From: a bacterium 1XD42-76
Lineage (GTDB): Bacteria > Bacillota > Clostridia > Lachnospirales > Lachnospiraceae
Reading direction: 5' to 3'
NCBI GenBank assembly: GCA_009917545.1
Contig: QZDW01000028.1
Location: forward strand, 1 to 42,525
Length of the DNA: 42,525 bases
In this document: one piece after another, positions 30,929-40,090 of the stretch
Position numbering within the stretch: the stretch's first letter is position 1
How the letters are laid out: each line of letters begins with the position of its first letter
Notes under the pieces: model-generated
The model's input: the letters and a program-made list of their open reading frames with translations, nothing else
Databases searched by the model: none
Told to the model about the DNA's origin: nothing
Translations under genes and position numbers: made by a program

Positions 30929-32273
30929 CCTTTTCGCCTCCAATCCTCGCCCTCACCGCTTCCACAAGCGCCGCCTGCCCGCAGTCCTTCCTCTCCAGAG
31001 CCGCCATCACCCGCTCATCCAGCGTTCCCTTCACAATCAGATGGTGGACCACCACCGTATCCTCCTGCCCCTGCCTCCACAGCCTTGCGTTCATCTGCTG
31101 GTACAGTTCCAAAGACCAGGTAAGCCCGAACCATACCAGCGTGGAGCCTCCCGCCTGCAGGTTCAGCCCATGCCCTGCGGACGCCGGGTGGATCACCGCT
31201 ACCGGAATCTCCCCGGCATTCCACCTCCGCATATCCTCCGCCGTATCCAGCTCCACGGCCTCCACCCTCTCCCTTATCCGCTCCAGGTCATGCCTGTACC
31301 AGTAAGCCACCAGCACCGGCTTCCCGTTCGCCGCCTCCACCAAATCCTCCAGAGCCTCCAGCTTCCGGTCATGGATACGCCTCACCCTGCCGTTCTCATC
31401 ATAGACCGCGCCGTTCGCCATCTGCAGCAACTTGTTGGAGAGCCCGGCAGCGTTCACCGCGTCAATATCCCCGTCCGCAAATGGCAGCAGCATATCTTTC
31501 TCCAGCTTCCCATACAGCTCCATCTCCCTCCCGCTCATGGCAACCTCCACCCGGTTATAAACACACTCCGGCATATCCAGATAGTCACACGCCCTCATGC
31601 TGATACAGATATCAGAGATCAATCCATAGATTGCTTCCTCCGCCCCGTCCCTGGGCTTGTAGGAGAACACCATCTGTCTGCTCCGCTTATCCGGCAGGAA
31701 GAACCGCTCCCGGTATCCGCCGATGAACCGCCCAAGCCTCTGCCCCATGTCCAGCAGCCCGATCTCCGCCCATAAGTCGATCAGCCCGTTCGGCGCCGGC
31801 GTCCCGGTCAGCCCCACTATCCGCCTCACCTTCAGCCGCACCCTCTTTAGCGCCTTAAACCGCTTCGCCTTATGGGACTTGAAAGAAGACAGCTCATCAA
31901 TCACCACCATGTCAAAATCCCACCTGCAGAAATCCACCAGCCACTCCACATTTTCCCGGTTGATGACATACACCTGCGCCTCCCGCTCCAAAGCCGCCAG
32001 CCGCTCCTTCTCCGGCCCCAGCACCTTTGACAGCCCAATCCCGGACAGATGCTCCCACTTCTCCAGCTCGCCGCCCCAGGTATCCCTCGCCACCCGCAGC
32101 GGCGCAATCACAAGCACCTTACGGATATCAAAATAGTCAAACAGAAGCTCCCACACCGCCGTCAGCGTGATCACCGTCTTCCCAAGCCCGCAGTCCAAAA
32201 ACAAGGCACTCACCTTCTCCCTGATGATAAACTCCTTCGCATACTCCTGATACTCATGGGGAACATATCTCAT
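30906..32273 (-). CDS. SNF2-family DNA helicase/translocase
   Basis: A 455-aa SNF2/DEAD-like ATPase common in siphophage replication modules. Motif I is LDCGLGKTVITL (about residue 29), II is VVIDELSSFK (about 127), III is LTGTPAPNGLIDLWAEIGLL (about 153), and the second RecA lobe has the V-VI region VIHPASAGHGLNLQAGG (about 355) and QMNARLWRQGQEDTVVVHHL (about 390). It probably remodels replication forks or displaces proteins from DNA. ATG at 32273 (MRYVPHEYQ) overlaps the VRR-NUC gene by 20 bases, an association usual for the pair. Confidence 0.93.
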   Translation of the reverse strand: MRYVPHEYQEYAKEFIIREKVSALFLDCGLGKTVITLTAVWELLFDYFDIRKVLVIAPLRVARDTWGGELEKWEHLSGIGLSKVLGPEKERLAALEREAQVYVINRENVEWLVDFCRWDFDMVVIDELSSFKSHKAKRFKALKRVRLKVRRIVGLTGTPAPNGLIDLWAEIGLLDMGQRLGRFIGGYRERFFLPDKRSRQMVFSYKPRDGAEEAIYGLISDICISMRACDYLDMPECVYNRVEVAMSGREMELYGKLEKDMLLPFADGDIDAVNAAGLSNKLLQMANGAVYDENGRVRRIHDRKLEALEDLVEAANGKPVLVAYWYRHDLERIRERVEAVELDTAEDMRRWNAGEIPVAVIHPASAGHGLNLQAGGSTLVWFGLTWSLELYQQMNARLWRQGQEDTVVVHHLIVKGTLDERVMAALERKDCGQAALVEAVRARIGGEKDGDRETV

Positions 32274-32535
32274 CCAGCACACCTCCGATCTGCTCTGCCT
32301 TATCTATCACATAAACCGGAAACCCCAGCCCCTCCAACTGCCGCTTCCTCTTCTCCTGCAAGGGCCTTGGCTTCTTCCCAGGGGCCTTCAACTCCACAAA
32401 AGCAATCTTCCTCCCCGGCAGTAAGACAATCCGGTCCGGCACCCCATCCAAGCCGGGAGAGACGAACTTCACCGCCATGCCTCCCAGCTTTTTCACTGAT
32501 ACGGCTAGCCGCCGTTCAATCTCATTCTCCCTCAT
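32254..32535 (-). CDS. VRR-NUC domain nuclease
   Basis: A 93-aa stand-alone VRR-NUC nuclease of the PD-(D/E)XK superfamily, related to FAN1 and likely to act on branched DNA in replication or recombination. Active-site blocks are GLDGVPDRIVLLPGRKIAFV (Asp in PDR, about residue 33) and ELKAPGKKPRPLQEKRKRQL (E-x-K, about 48), then FPVYVIDKAEQ. Complete for a phage member. ATG after CGGAGGTGTCTGG. It is coupled to the SNF2 helicase, a common phage gene pair. Confidence 0.92.
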   Translation of the reverse strand: MRENEIERRLAVSVKKLGGMAVKFVSPGLDGVPDRIVLLPGRKIAFVELKAPGKKPRPLQEKRKRQLEGLGFPVYVIDKAEQIGGVLDEICSP

Positions 32536-32804
32536 CCAGACACCTCCGTCCCGTCACGGAACAAAGCCCGGAACATGGATACAAAAAATCCCTTATACCT
32601 TATACGTGTATATAACACGTACCTATATGCTTCTTTTTCTTATTACCCATACCCCACTAAGAGATTCTTGTTCCCTTGTTCCAGACCGCCCCGCAACCCT
32701 TGATTTTACGGAATCCCTTGTACGGGAACTACCGTCAGAACAAACTCCCTCTTGTTCCGCTCGTTCCCTTCCGGCTTGTTCCCATACAGGCAGACTTGTT
32801 CCGT
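32536..32804. other. Gene-free candidate replication origin region
   Basis: No gene in 269 bases between VRR-NUC and VapE. AT-rich for this genome. It holds a perfect 7-bp inverted repeat with 5-base spacer (tacgtgt 32603-32609, acacgta 32615-32621) beside an AT-rich stretch, and six exact CTTGTTCC octamers (plus strand) at 32667, 32675, 32751, 32775, 32795 and 32816, the last inside the VapE 3' end. Confidence 0.55.
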
Positions 32805-32823
32805 CTATTCCCTGTCTTGTTCC
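32667..32823 (-). repeat. Iteron-like GGAACAAG direct repeats
   Basis: Six exact minus-strand GGAACAAG copies, two of them contiguous (32667-32682) and four spaced by 24, 20 and 21 bases, plus a variant at 32760. All share one orientation. Two opposite GGAACA-like copies lie at 32566-32578. The pattern resembles replication initiator sites. Confidence 0.65.
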
Positions 32824-35180
32824 CGCACATATGCCCGCTGTTTCCCATAGATTGGAAAGCCGGACATCCCGTTCTTCGTCTCCGTATATTTCCCCCAGCC
32901 CTCAATCTTCCGCATGATGCCGCTGATCTCATAGGAATCTATCTTTTTCAGCGCAGAGGACTCCCTCCCGAAGCACTCACACCAGATCTCCATGTTGCAC
33001 ACCACCATCCGGCGCACCGTACCCGTCTGCCGTTCCTCCCCAAACTCGCTGCCGTTCAAAAAATTCCTCCGGTCATATAAACTCATAGAGCCCCAGTTCT
33101 CCGGCAGGAGCGTGTCAAGGTACGTCCGCACCAGCCCTTCCCGGTCATCCGTCTCCATAGCCTCCGCCTGCTCGGATACAGCCATGGCCGCAACGTCCCC
33201 TTCCAGATACAGCCGCTCCCCGCTCTCATAGACGGCCTTCGCCTCCGCCCATACCTGCAGCACGTCCTCCCCGGAAATCTGCCACGGCTTCCTCTCGCTC
33301 TCACCGTTTACCCGCACCGGCCAGAAGCGCCGGTTCCCGGTAATGTCCCGTAAAAACCCGCTCTCCGTGTTCGTACTCCCCACAATCACGCACTGCCTTG
33401 GGTGGCTCTCCACATTCAGCCCATAGCTGGCCCGGTACTTGTCATCCACCCTGGAAAGAAAAGACTTCACCGTCTCCACGTCCGTCTTCTTCATCCCGGC
33501 AAGCTCCCCCAGTTCCAGAATCCAGTACCCCTGCAGCTTCTCCGGCCCCGACTTATCGCGCATGTCCGTAAGCGTCAGGCTGTCCGAAAACCACGCCCCC
33601 GCAAGCCTGGCAAACAGCGTGGACTTCCCGATCCCCTGCGGCCCGTTTAAAATCAGCACACTGTCAAACTTCGTCCCCGGCTGGTAGATCCTCGCCACGG
33701 CCGCCGCCAGCGTCTTTCTAATGACCGCCCTTGTATATGCGGAATCCTCCGCCCCCAGATAATCCGTCAGCAGCGTGTCAACCCGCTTCACCCCGTCCCA
33801 CTCCGGCAGGGCATCCAGATACTCCTTCACCGGATGATACGCCCGCTCCGAAGCCACAGCCAGCAGAGCGTCCTTCGTCTTCGTGGGCGCATACACCCCG
33901 TACCCCTTATTCAGATAAACTTTCAAAGACGCAAAATCAGAGTCATTCCACCCCGGCTTGATCTGCTTCCAGGGCAGGCTCTCCCCGGCATCAATCCCAT
34001 CCCGGTGCAGATTAAAAGCGATGGACTGCAGGCCCTCATCATGCCGGATTGCCAGTACCAGATTGTCCAGCGTGTCCTTCACCTTCCCCTGCCGGTCCAG
34101 TTCCAGCCCCTTGCGCCAGTCATCTTCCGAAGAAAACTCCTTCCGGGCAGACTGCGCCCTGTCCTCTGCCAGCGTCAGCTTCACCTTTTCGTCACTGACC
34201 GCAAACTCGCTCATAGCCTTAAAGGACGGCAGCTTAGAAGCCTCCGTATCCTCCGGAGCCCTCACGTCCAGCTCCCCAAACTTATGGATACGCACCATGT
34301 CAAAAGCATTCATCAACTTCCCGCAGGCCGGGTCCGTGGCATGGTGGGAATACGCAAACTTCCCCTCATAAACCACCACCCCCGCCTGGGAATCCGCCGG
34401 TACATAATCATACCGCCCCTGCATGGCGCTCGGCTTATACACGTCCGCCAGGAACACCTCCGCCGCTTCCTCGATGCTGTACGTCCGGCAGAACGCCCCG
34501 ACCACGCCCTCCTTGGAGAGCGGGTCCGCCTGCTTCTTCATCTCCCTCAAGACCACCGCCTGCTGCCGCCCGCTCACCGGCCACTCCGAAGAATCCCGCC
34601 AGTCCTTATACCTGGAGAGCACCGTGTCCGGATCCAGTATCTCTCCTTCGATATCCCGGAACACAAACTCCCCGTCCGCAGACGTGGACGGCCAGTACAT
34701 CAGGCGGGACGGCTCATAAGTGGTATCGTCAAACATCTCCATGCCGATGTCCTCCGCCACCTTCCGCGCCACCGCCGCATACTCGTCCGGCGACACATTC
34801 CTGGACAGCGGGACCACCAGCCGGAACCTGGGACTCTCCGGCGTATGCTTATGCGTGGAATAGATCAGGCACCGGAAGTCAAAGAACATCTCCATCCGCT
34901 CCGGGATATCCGCCTCGGCATGGTCCATGTCCAGCGTCAGGGCGGACCGGAACACCACGCAGTCCTTCTTCCGCCTGCCGCCTTTCAGCTTCCCCATCAC
35001 AAAGCCGCCCACGTCCTTGATGGAATCCTGCCTCGCCTTGGACAGCTTCCGGTACTGCTCCACCGTCTCCGCCGTCCGTATCGTCCGGGAAATTCTCTGA
35101 ACAAAATCTTCCAGCTCCATCTCCCCGCCGTTCCACCGCTTCTCCATCCTCGAATTGCCCGTAGAAACATAAACCTTCAT
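32805..35180 (-). CDS. VapE-type primase-helicase
   Basis: A 791-aa replication protein. The N-terminal third resembles an archaeo-eukaryotic primase/bifunctional prim-pol fold (LTLDMDHAEADI near residue 80 and YSTHKHTPESPRFRLVVPLS near 112). The C-terminal part is a virulence-associated E family ATPase: Walker A GPQGIGKSTLFARLAG (about 513), YWILELGELAGMKKTDVET (about 553), and VGSTNTESGFLRDITGNRRF (about 600), which is the family signature. It should unwind and prime phage DNA. I choose ATG 35180 (MKVYVSTGN) over the GTG at 35186. The candidate origin lies at its 3' end. Confidence 0.93.
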   Translation of the reverse strand: MKVYVSTGNSRMEKRWNGGEMELEDFVQRISRTIRTAETVEQYRKLSKARQDSIKDVGGFVMGKLKGGRRKKDCVVFRSALTLDMDHAEADIPERMEMFFDFRCLIYSTHKHTPESPRFRLVVPLSRNVSPDEYAAVARKVAEDIGMEMFDDTTYEPSRLMYWPSTSADGEFVFRDIEGEILDPDTVLSRYKDWRDSSEWPVSGRQQAVVLREMKKQADPLSKEGVVGAFCRTYSIEEAAEVFLADVYKPSAMQGRYDYVPADSQAGVVVYEGKFAYSHHATDPACGKLMNAFDMVRIHKFGELDVRAPEDTEASKLPSFKAMSEFAVSDEKVKLTLAEDRAQSARKEFSSEDDWRKGLELDRQGKVKDTLDNLVLAIRHDEGLQSIAFNLHRDGIDAGESLPWKQIKPGWNDSDFASLKVYLNKGYGVYAPTKTKDALLAVASERAYHPVKEYLDALPEWDGVKRVDTLLTDYLGAEDSAYTRAVIRKTLAAAVARIYQPGTKFDSVLILNGPQGIGKSTLFARLAGAWFSDSLTLTDMRDKSGPEKLQGYWILELGELAGMKKTDVETVKSFLSRVDDKYRASYGLNVESHPRQCVIVGSTNTESGFLRDITGNRRFWPVRVNGESERKPWQISGEDVLQVWAEAKAVYESGERLYLEGDVAAMAVSEQAEAMETDDREGLVRTYLDTLLPENWGSMSLYDRRNFLNGSEFGEERQTGTVRRMVVCNMEIWCECFGRESSALKKIDSYEISGIMRKIEGWGKYTETKNGMSGFPIYGKQRAYVREQDRE

Positions 35181-35239
35181 ACACACATACCCCCTGTCCT
35201 TCTTCCCATATCATTCCCGTACCCCATGAAAATGTCCTC

Positions 35240-37180
35240 CTACTGTTTCTGATAGAACGGGCACTCATACCCGTCCGCCCGAAGCGGCAGCCCCTCCGCC
35301 CAGGAAGGCCGGACCGCCATCACCCCACACATCTCTTCCACGGAACCCATGCCCTCCGGCACCTCCGCAATGATCTCATCATGGCAGTGCATCACAATGG
35401 GATAGCCCCTCTTCTCCACCCGCAGCATGGCTTCCGCCAGCAGGTCCCTGGCCGTCCCCTGCACGATATTCTCCACCAGCTTCGGCCCGTAGGTCTCAAT
35501 CCGTCCCCACTTCTTATTTTCCAGAATCCCCTCATAAGTCAGGCCCGCCCGCCCGAACTTATTCACCGCCATCCTGGGCTTCACATACGCCAGCTTCCTG
35601 CCGGACGGCAGCATGACAAACAGAATCCCGCTCCGATACTCAAACCCGATCCTCCCTGCCCGTGTCCCCGTCCTCTTCGTCACGGCCTCCACGGCTGCCT
35701 TATCCACGTCCCACCAGAACTGCGTGATATGCGGGTTCGCCCTGCGCCACGCAGCCACCAGGGGCGGCAGGTCATCCTCGGAAAGCCCCATATCCAAAGC
35801 CCCCATGGAGACCAGCGCCCCTGCCGCCCCGCCGTATCCCAGGCCAAGCTCCGCGATCTTCCCCTTCTGCCGCAGCGGGGAGCCCTTCGTCACTTCCTCC
35901 ACCGGCACATGGAACATGGCAGCCGCCGAAGCCTCATAAATCTTCCCATGGGAAGAAAACACCTCCAACCGCCACGTCTCCCCGGCAAGCCACGCCAGCA
36001 CCCTTGCCTCAATGGCAGAAAAATCCGCCACCACAAACCGGCACCCCGGCTCCGGCACAAACGCCGTCCGTATCAATTCCGACAGCACGTTTGGCGTGGA
36101 ATCATAAAGCATTTCCACATCCTCAAACCTGCCCTCCCTCACAAGCCTTCTCGCCAGCTCCAGGTCCTCAATATGGTTCTGGGGCAGATTCTGGACCTGC
36201 ACCAGCCTCCCCGCCCATCTCCCGGTCCGGTTCGCCCCATAAAACTGCAACAAACCATGCACCCGCCCGTCCGAACAGACAGACCGCTTCATGGCCTCAT
36301 ATTTCTTCACGGAAGTCTTCGCCATCAAAAGCCGCAGCCGCAGAAGTTCCTCCACTTCCCCGTCCGATTCTCCGATCATCTCCGACACCGCTTTCTTGGA
36401 CAGGCTCTCCGCCTCCACTCCGTTCTCCCCCAGCCAGCCCTTCAACTGCGCCACGGAATTGGGATTCTCCAAGCCGGTAAGCTCATACGCCCGCCTCGTC
36501 ACAACCTCCTTATGCAGACGCTCACAGACAACCGCCTGCCGCACCAGCCCCATATCCACCAGCACGCCCCGGTCATTGATCCTCTGGTCCAGCCGGTACA
36601 GCTCCATCTCACCCTCCGGAATCGGGAACTTATACAGCTTCCTCCGTATCGCTTTCTCCACATCCACGTCCCTCATGCAGTAAGTCTTGAACAGCTCCCA
36701 CTTCTCCGGCGCATGGCATGGCAGGTTCCGCCTCCTGCCGCCGTTGGCCTTCGTCGGCTTACACGGCACACAGAAATACCGGATCAGCTCCCTCCCCTCC
36801 TTCATCTTCTGCTCGTCCAGTCCCAGCACCGCGCCCACGTCCTCCAGGGATCGGGGCAGCGCCAGCACCGCCGCCTGGACTGCGCTGCAGTGCCAGGAAT
36901 CCGGCGGAAGATACCTCCCGAAATGCTTAGAAAGGCACGTCCGCTCAAAATTCGCATTGAACGCCGTCTTCACCACAGAACCGTCAAAAACCGCCTCCGC
37001 AACTTCCCCCGGCAGTTCCTCCCCCTGCGCCAGATCTATCACCCTGGTCTCCCCACCGTCAAAGGAATAGGCAAACAGCAGGACTTCAAAAGCAGGGCTG
37101 TCCGCATAAGCGTAGACCCCGCACTTAATCAAATCCACATCCGAAAACGTCTCAATATCCATCTCTAAAATCCGTCCCAT
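35240..37180 (-). CDS. Phage DNA polymerase, family A
   Basis: A 646-aa DNA polymerase with 3'-5' exonuclease (residues 1-190: MDIETFS with catalytic Asp8/Glu10, AFNANFERTC near 72, YCMRDVDVE near 167). The polymerase domain has motif A VVADFSAIEARVLAWLAG (Asp386), motif B RQKGKIAELGLGYGG (Arg437, Lys441, Tyr449) and motif C MHCHDEIIAEV (about 617). There is no 5' nuclease domain, as usual in phage enzymes. ATG at 37180 (MGRILEMDIE) is chosen over an upstream in-frame codon without family similarity. Confidence 0.95.
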   Translation of the reverse strand: MGRILEMDIETFSDVDLIKCGVYAYADSPAFEVLLFAYSFDGGETRVIDLAQGEELPGEVAEAVFDGSVVKTAFNANFERTCLSKHFGRYLPPDSWHCSAVQAAVLALPRSLEDVGAVLGLDEQKMKEGRELIRYFCVPCKPTKANGGRRRNLPCHAPEKWELFKTYCMRDVDVEKAIRRKLYKFPIPEGEMELYRLDQRINDRGVLVDMGLVRQAVVCERLHKEVVTRRAYELTGLENPNSVAQLKGWLGENGVEAESLSKKAVSEMIGESDGEVEELLRLRLLMAKTSVKKYEAMKRSVCSDGRVHGLLQFYGANRTGRWAGRLVQVQNLPQNHIEDLELARRLVREGRFEDVEMLYDSTPNVLSELIRTAFVPEPGCRFVVADFSAIEARVLAWLAGETWRLEVFSSHGKIYEASAAAMFHVPVEEVTKGSPLRQKGKIAELGLGYGGAAGALVSMGALDMGLSEDDLPPLVAAWRRANPHITQFWWDVDKAAVEAVTKRTGTRAGRIGFEYRSGILFVMLPSGRKLAYVKPRMAVNKFGRAGLTYEGILENKKWGRIETYGPKLVENIVQGTARDLLAEAMLRVEKRGYPIVMHCHDEIIAEVPEGMGSVEEMCGVMAVRPSWAEGLPLRADGYECPFYQKQ

Positions 37181-37255
37181 AACGCCACGGCTCCCTTCCT
37201 CCTGCATTTCTCCCCGCCGGGAAACGGGCGGCAGTCCCCCGCCGCCCTGATACAT

Positions 37256-37810
37256 CTACCCAAGGAAATCTTCCTCTTCGTCCACTTCCACCGCGTCAAA
37301 ATCATCCTCCGCGCTCGTCCTCCCGCCCAGGGATTCCCCGTCACGCAGCTTCTGGATATTTCCCAGCCCGGCCGCAATCCCACGGTTCCCATTGCTGTTG
37401 AACCCGTAAAAATTCACGCTGATCCGCCCATAACACCCGGAATACACCTCCGACTGATCCAGGATTGGCTGCACGTTCTTATCCACCACCTGCGGCGCCT
37501 GCCTGCTGTTGGCATTAAAGAAATAGCTGTCCGCATAAGCCTCATCCTCCGGGCGGTCAATATCCCCGTCCCGCAGGGGCAGCTTCAAATTCGCCGGGAC
37601 CTTCCCGCCCCACTTGGAAACCGAATCCTTCTTCGCCTGCTCAATGGCTCTCTTGATCTTCCCAATGGTCTCCGTGTCCGACTTCGGGATAATTGCCGAC
37701 ACCGAATACTTCGGGTCCCCGTCATTCACCGCATTGGGCTCCCAGCAGTGCAGATAAGAAAATCTGCAAGGTACGATCACTTTTGTCAGGTTCATATTTT
37801 CGTTACTCAT
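37256..37810 (-). CDS. Single-stranded DNA-binding protein (DUF2815)
   Basis: A 184-aa DUF2815 protein, a phage ssDNA-binding family (Enc34-like). Blocks: KVIVPCRFSYLHCWEPNAVN at the start, KYSVSAIIPKSDTETIGKIK (near 34), DGDIDRPEDEAYADSYFFNA (near 82) and VYSGCYGRISVNFYGFNSNG (near 120). The C-terminus is strongly acidic (EDDFDAVEVDEEEDF), as in SSB proteins that recruit partners by an acidic tail. It lies between the polymerase and DUF2800 genes, the standard order. Confidence 0.92.
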   Translation of the reverse strand: MSNENMNLTKVIVPCRFSYLHCWEPNAVNDGDPKYSVSAIIPKSDTETIGKIKRAIEQAKKDSVSKWGGKVPANLKLPLRDGDIDRPEDEAYADSYFFNANSRQAPQVVDKNVQPILDQSEVYSGCYGRISVNFYGFNSNGNRGIAAGLGNIQKLRDGESLGGRTSAEDDFDAVEVDEEEDFLG

Positions 37811-37814
37811 ATAT

Positions 37815-38948
37815 TCATTCCTCCTTAAAATCCGCCTCTGCGGTTGCTGCCATTACTTCCTGCCTCTTGTCCGATTCCGGTACCAGCGTGATCTTGCCCT
37901 GGGGCTTATACACCAGCTTCCCAAGAATCTCCGCAAACCTCTTTTTTCCCATCAGTTTCTCCATCTCCGTAATCCCGATCAGCGACTTCTTATAGATATC
38001 CGTGTACCCGGCAGCCACAGCCGCCTCCGCCGCCTCTTCCTCGTCCGTATACTTCCGGCAGGTTCTGCCCTCCACCAGCTTGAAGCCGTCCCACTTCTTC
38101 CCTCTGGTCACGGCCTCGTCCTGGGCATAGGCATACACGTCCGCAGACCACCTGGCAAGCTCGTCCGCCACTTTCAGCACCTCCGCGATCTCATCATCCG
38201 TCAGAAGCGCCGGAGCCTTAAACTCCATCTGCGCCAGCCTCAAATATTCCTCCGCCCTGGCCCTGCAGGTATCCTTCGCCTTGCAGAACCGGCACCAGGA
38301 ACCGCTCTTAAACTCTCCTTTCCCATTGATGGCAAGCTGGGCTTTCGGCTTCAGCTCCGTCTCCACCCACTCCATCAATTCCGGTACGGAAATCTCCCAG
38401 GTACTCACCGATTCCAGACGCGGCTGATAAATCGTCATACGTACCGTATCAATATCATAGATAGCCCCGAACAGCTCCAGCGCCCCCAGGCCATACAGCA
38501 TCATCTGCGGGTTCCATTCCGCGTCCACTGCAACGCCCTTCCCGTACTTCAAGTCCACCACCGTCAGCACCCGGTCCGCCACGATCAGCAGGTCCCCCGT
38601 ACCGAACCCCTCCGGCACATAGGCCGAATAGTCCAGCCTCTGCTCAATCAGCACCACCGGGTCCTTACACTCCTGCCTGGCAAGCTCCACCTGCTCCATG
38701 GCATAGGACACATACCCATCCGTGCATTCCTCCATCTCGTCACACTGATAATCCGACACCGGACGCTTAGAACGCCTTTTCAGGCTCCGTTTCAGCTTAT
38801 GCTCCGCAAGGGCATGGGCGGCAGTCCCTTCCTCCGCATACACGCTGTTCCCCGTCTCTTCCGCAAACTGTTCTTCCAGCCGTGCGGACGGCGTACAGTT
38901 CAGCCACCGCTTAGAAGAAGAGGCCGATAATAACGCATGTCTTCCCAT
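37815..38948 (-). CDS. DUF2800 nuclease (Cas4/RecB-like)
   Basis: A 377-aa DUF2800 protein of the PD-(D/E)XK superfamily. The start MGRHALLSASSSKRWLNCTP is family-typical. The nuclease core is GTGDLLIVADRVLTVVDLKY (D and D-x-K motifs, near residue 116-138). A Cys cluster WCRFCKAKDTCRARAEEYL (near 219), together with an upstream Cys, could hold an Fe-S cluster as in Cas4/AddB. It probably works in phage recombination or end processing. Four bases separate it from DUF2815. Confidence 0.92.
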   Translation of the reverse strand: MGRHALLSASSSKRWLNCTPSARLEEQFAEETGNSVYAEEGTAAHALAEHKLKRSLKRRSKRPVSDYQCDEMEECTDGYVSYAMEQVELARQECKDPVVLIEQRLDYSAYVPEGFGTGDLLIVADRVLTVVDLKYGKGVAVDAEWNPQMMLYGLGALELFGAIYDIDTVRMTIYQPRLESVSTWEISVPELMEWVETELKPKAQLAINGKGEFKSGSWCRFCKAKDTCRARAEEYLRLAQMEFKAPALLTDDEIAEVLKVADELARWSADVYAYAQDEAVTRGKKWDGFKLVEGRTCRKYTDEEEAAEAAVAAGYTDIYKKSLIGITEMEKLMGKKRFAEILGKLVYKPQGKITLVPESDKRQEVMAATAEADFKEE

Positions 38949-38949
38949 A

Positions 38950-39369
38950 TCAAAGCACCTTCGCTTCCTTCAAAAGCGCCGGGTAATGCTCCGGGTCCAC
39001 CGCCGACAGTTTCACCGCCCCGTACTTCTGCAGCAGCTCCTTGATTTCCTTCGACTTCCCCTCCTGGGTCTTCTGCGCCATCACAGCCCGCACGTCCTCA
39101 ATGGCAACAGCCTTCTCTTTCTTAACATCCGCCGCCTTCTTATCCTCTTTCCCGGCCTTCTGCCCCTTCCCAGCATCCGAAGCGCCGGCCGCCCCAGAAT
39201 CCGCTTCCGCATTCCCGTCCGTATCCACGGCTCCTGCGCTCTCCGACACAGCCGCATCCTTCTCCGCCATATCAACAGCACCATTCCACTCCATACCGGC
39301 AAGCCCTCTAAGCCCGTCCGCCACCATGGAAAACCCGTCCGCGATCCTTAACAATTCATTTCCCATCAT
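38950..39369 (-). CDS. Small protein often annotated rRNA biogenesis protein rrp5-like
   Basis: A 139-aa protein with three parts: a short N-terminal helix (MGNELLRIADGFSMVADGLR), a low-complexity acidic Ala/Gly/Asp middle (about 40-80), and a conserved C-terminal block (AIEDVRAVMAQKTQEGKSKE, then LLQKYGAVKLSAVDPEHYPA). Firmicutes phage copies next to DUF2800 are often called rrp5-like, but the link to ribosome biogenesis is not credible; a DNA-binding helper for replication is likelier. Start at 39369 overlaps the upstream stop (TGATG). Confidence 0.75.
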   Translation of the reverse strand: MMGNELLRIADGFSMVADGLRGLAGMEWNGAVDMAEKDAAVSESAGAVDTDGNAEADSGAAGASDAGKGQKAGKEDKKAADVKKEKAVAIEDVRAVMAQKTQEGKSKEIKELLQKYGAVKLSAVDPEHYPALLKEAKVL

Positions 39370-39752
39370 CACAATCCCTCCATATCTTCCAGACGCTCTA
39401 TCAGTTCCTCGGAATACATCGCGCACACCAGCAGCTCCTTCCCGATCTCCGGATGGCTGAAATACTGCGCCTTCTCCCCGTACATCTTCCGTACCTCTGC
39501 CTCCATCAGCCTGCGCCGCTCGCCCCTCTCAAAGCCGAACACCCAGATCCCGTCCGCCTTCTCCATCAGCCGGGAGACCAGGATGCCCTCCACCGCGCTC
39601 CCAAGCTCATCCTTGAAAATGCCATGGAAACACAGAAACGGGCTCACCGGTATCTTCCCCTTATGGGCCGCATACCGGCAGTATTCCTCCGCCCTCTGCC
39701 GGTCCAGTTCCTCACTCCCCGTCAGATGCGTCAGCACAAGCACCATCTCCAT
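39369..39752 (-). CDS. Nucleoside 2-deoxyribosyltransferase-like protein, copy 2
   Basis: A 127-aa protein of the nucleoside 2-deoxyribosyltransferase-like superfamily (DUF4406/DUF7768). Blocks: RQRAEEYCRYAAHKGKIPVS (near 19), PFLCFHGIFKDELGSAVEGI and ADGIWVFGFERGERRRLMEA (near 71). Such proteins may cleave or move glycosidic bonds of nucleotides, though the exact substrate is unknown. ATG at 39752 after AGGAGG. It overlaps by 41 bases the related gene upstream, so the pair is a tandem duplication. Confidence 0.8.
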   Translation of the reverse strand: MEMVLVLTHLTGSEELDRQRAEEYCRYAAHKGKIPVSPFLCFHGIFKDELGSAVEGILVSRLMEKADGIWVFGFERGERRRLMEAEVRKMYGEKAQYFSHPEIGKELLVCAMYSEELIERLEDMEGL

Positions 39753-40086
39753 ACGCGCCGCCTCCTTCCAGTTCCTCCGGCTCCATGAACCGCACCCCGA
39801 TCCCCTGCTCCACGGCAAAGGCGATCTCCGAAGCCATCCCTTCCGTGGCCTCCCCGAACACCCACACCTCGTCACAGCAAAGGAGCAGTTCCAGCCCCAT
39901 GGCAAGCCCCGCCTGCCGCTCCGCCTCAATCCCCTCATTCAGAAACTGCGGGAACAGCAGATGCGGCGCAACAGGCAGAACCCCTTCTTCCCAGGCCGTC
40001 CGGCAGTACCCGGCCGCCTTCCTCGCATTCCCCTCCATGTCCCCACGGAAAGGGCTGCAGATAAACACCTTTTTCCTTTCAGACAT
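39712..40086 (-). CDS. Nucleoside 2-deoxyribosyltransferase-like protein, copy 1
   Basis: A 124-aa protein with the DUF4406/DUF7768 pattern: RKKVFICSPFRGDMEGNARK at the start, YCRTAWEEGVLPVAPHLLFP (near 27), FLNEGIEAERQAGLAMGLEL and CCDEVWVFGEATEGMASEIA (near 70). These share the fold of N-deoxyribosyltransferases and DNA-hypermodification enzymes. It precedes copy 2 and probably forms a heteromer or a diverged duplicate. The stop of the small upstream gene is four bases before its ATG. Confidence 0.85.
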   Translation of the reverse strand: MSERKKVFICSPFRGDMEGNARKAAGYCRTAWEEGVLPVAPHLLFPQFLNEGIEAERQAGLAMGLELLLCCDEVWVFGEATEGMASEIAFAVEQGIGVRFMEPEELEGGGAYGDGACADASDGE

Positions 40087-40090
40087 ACCG

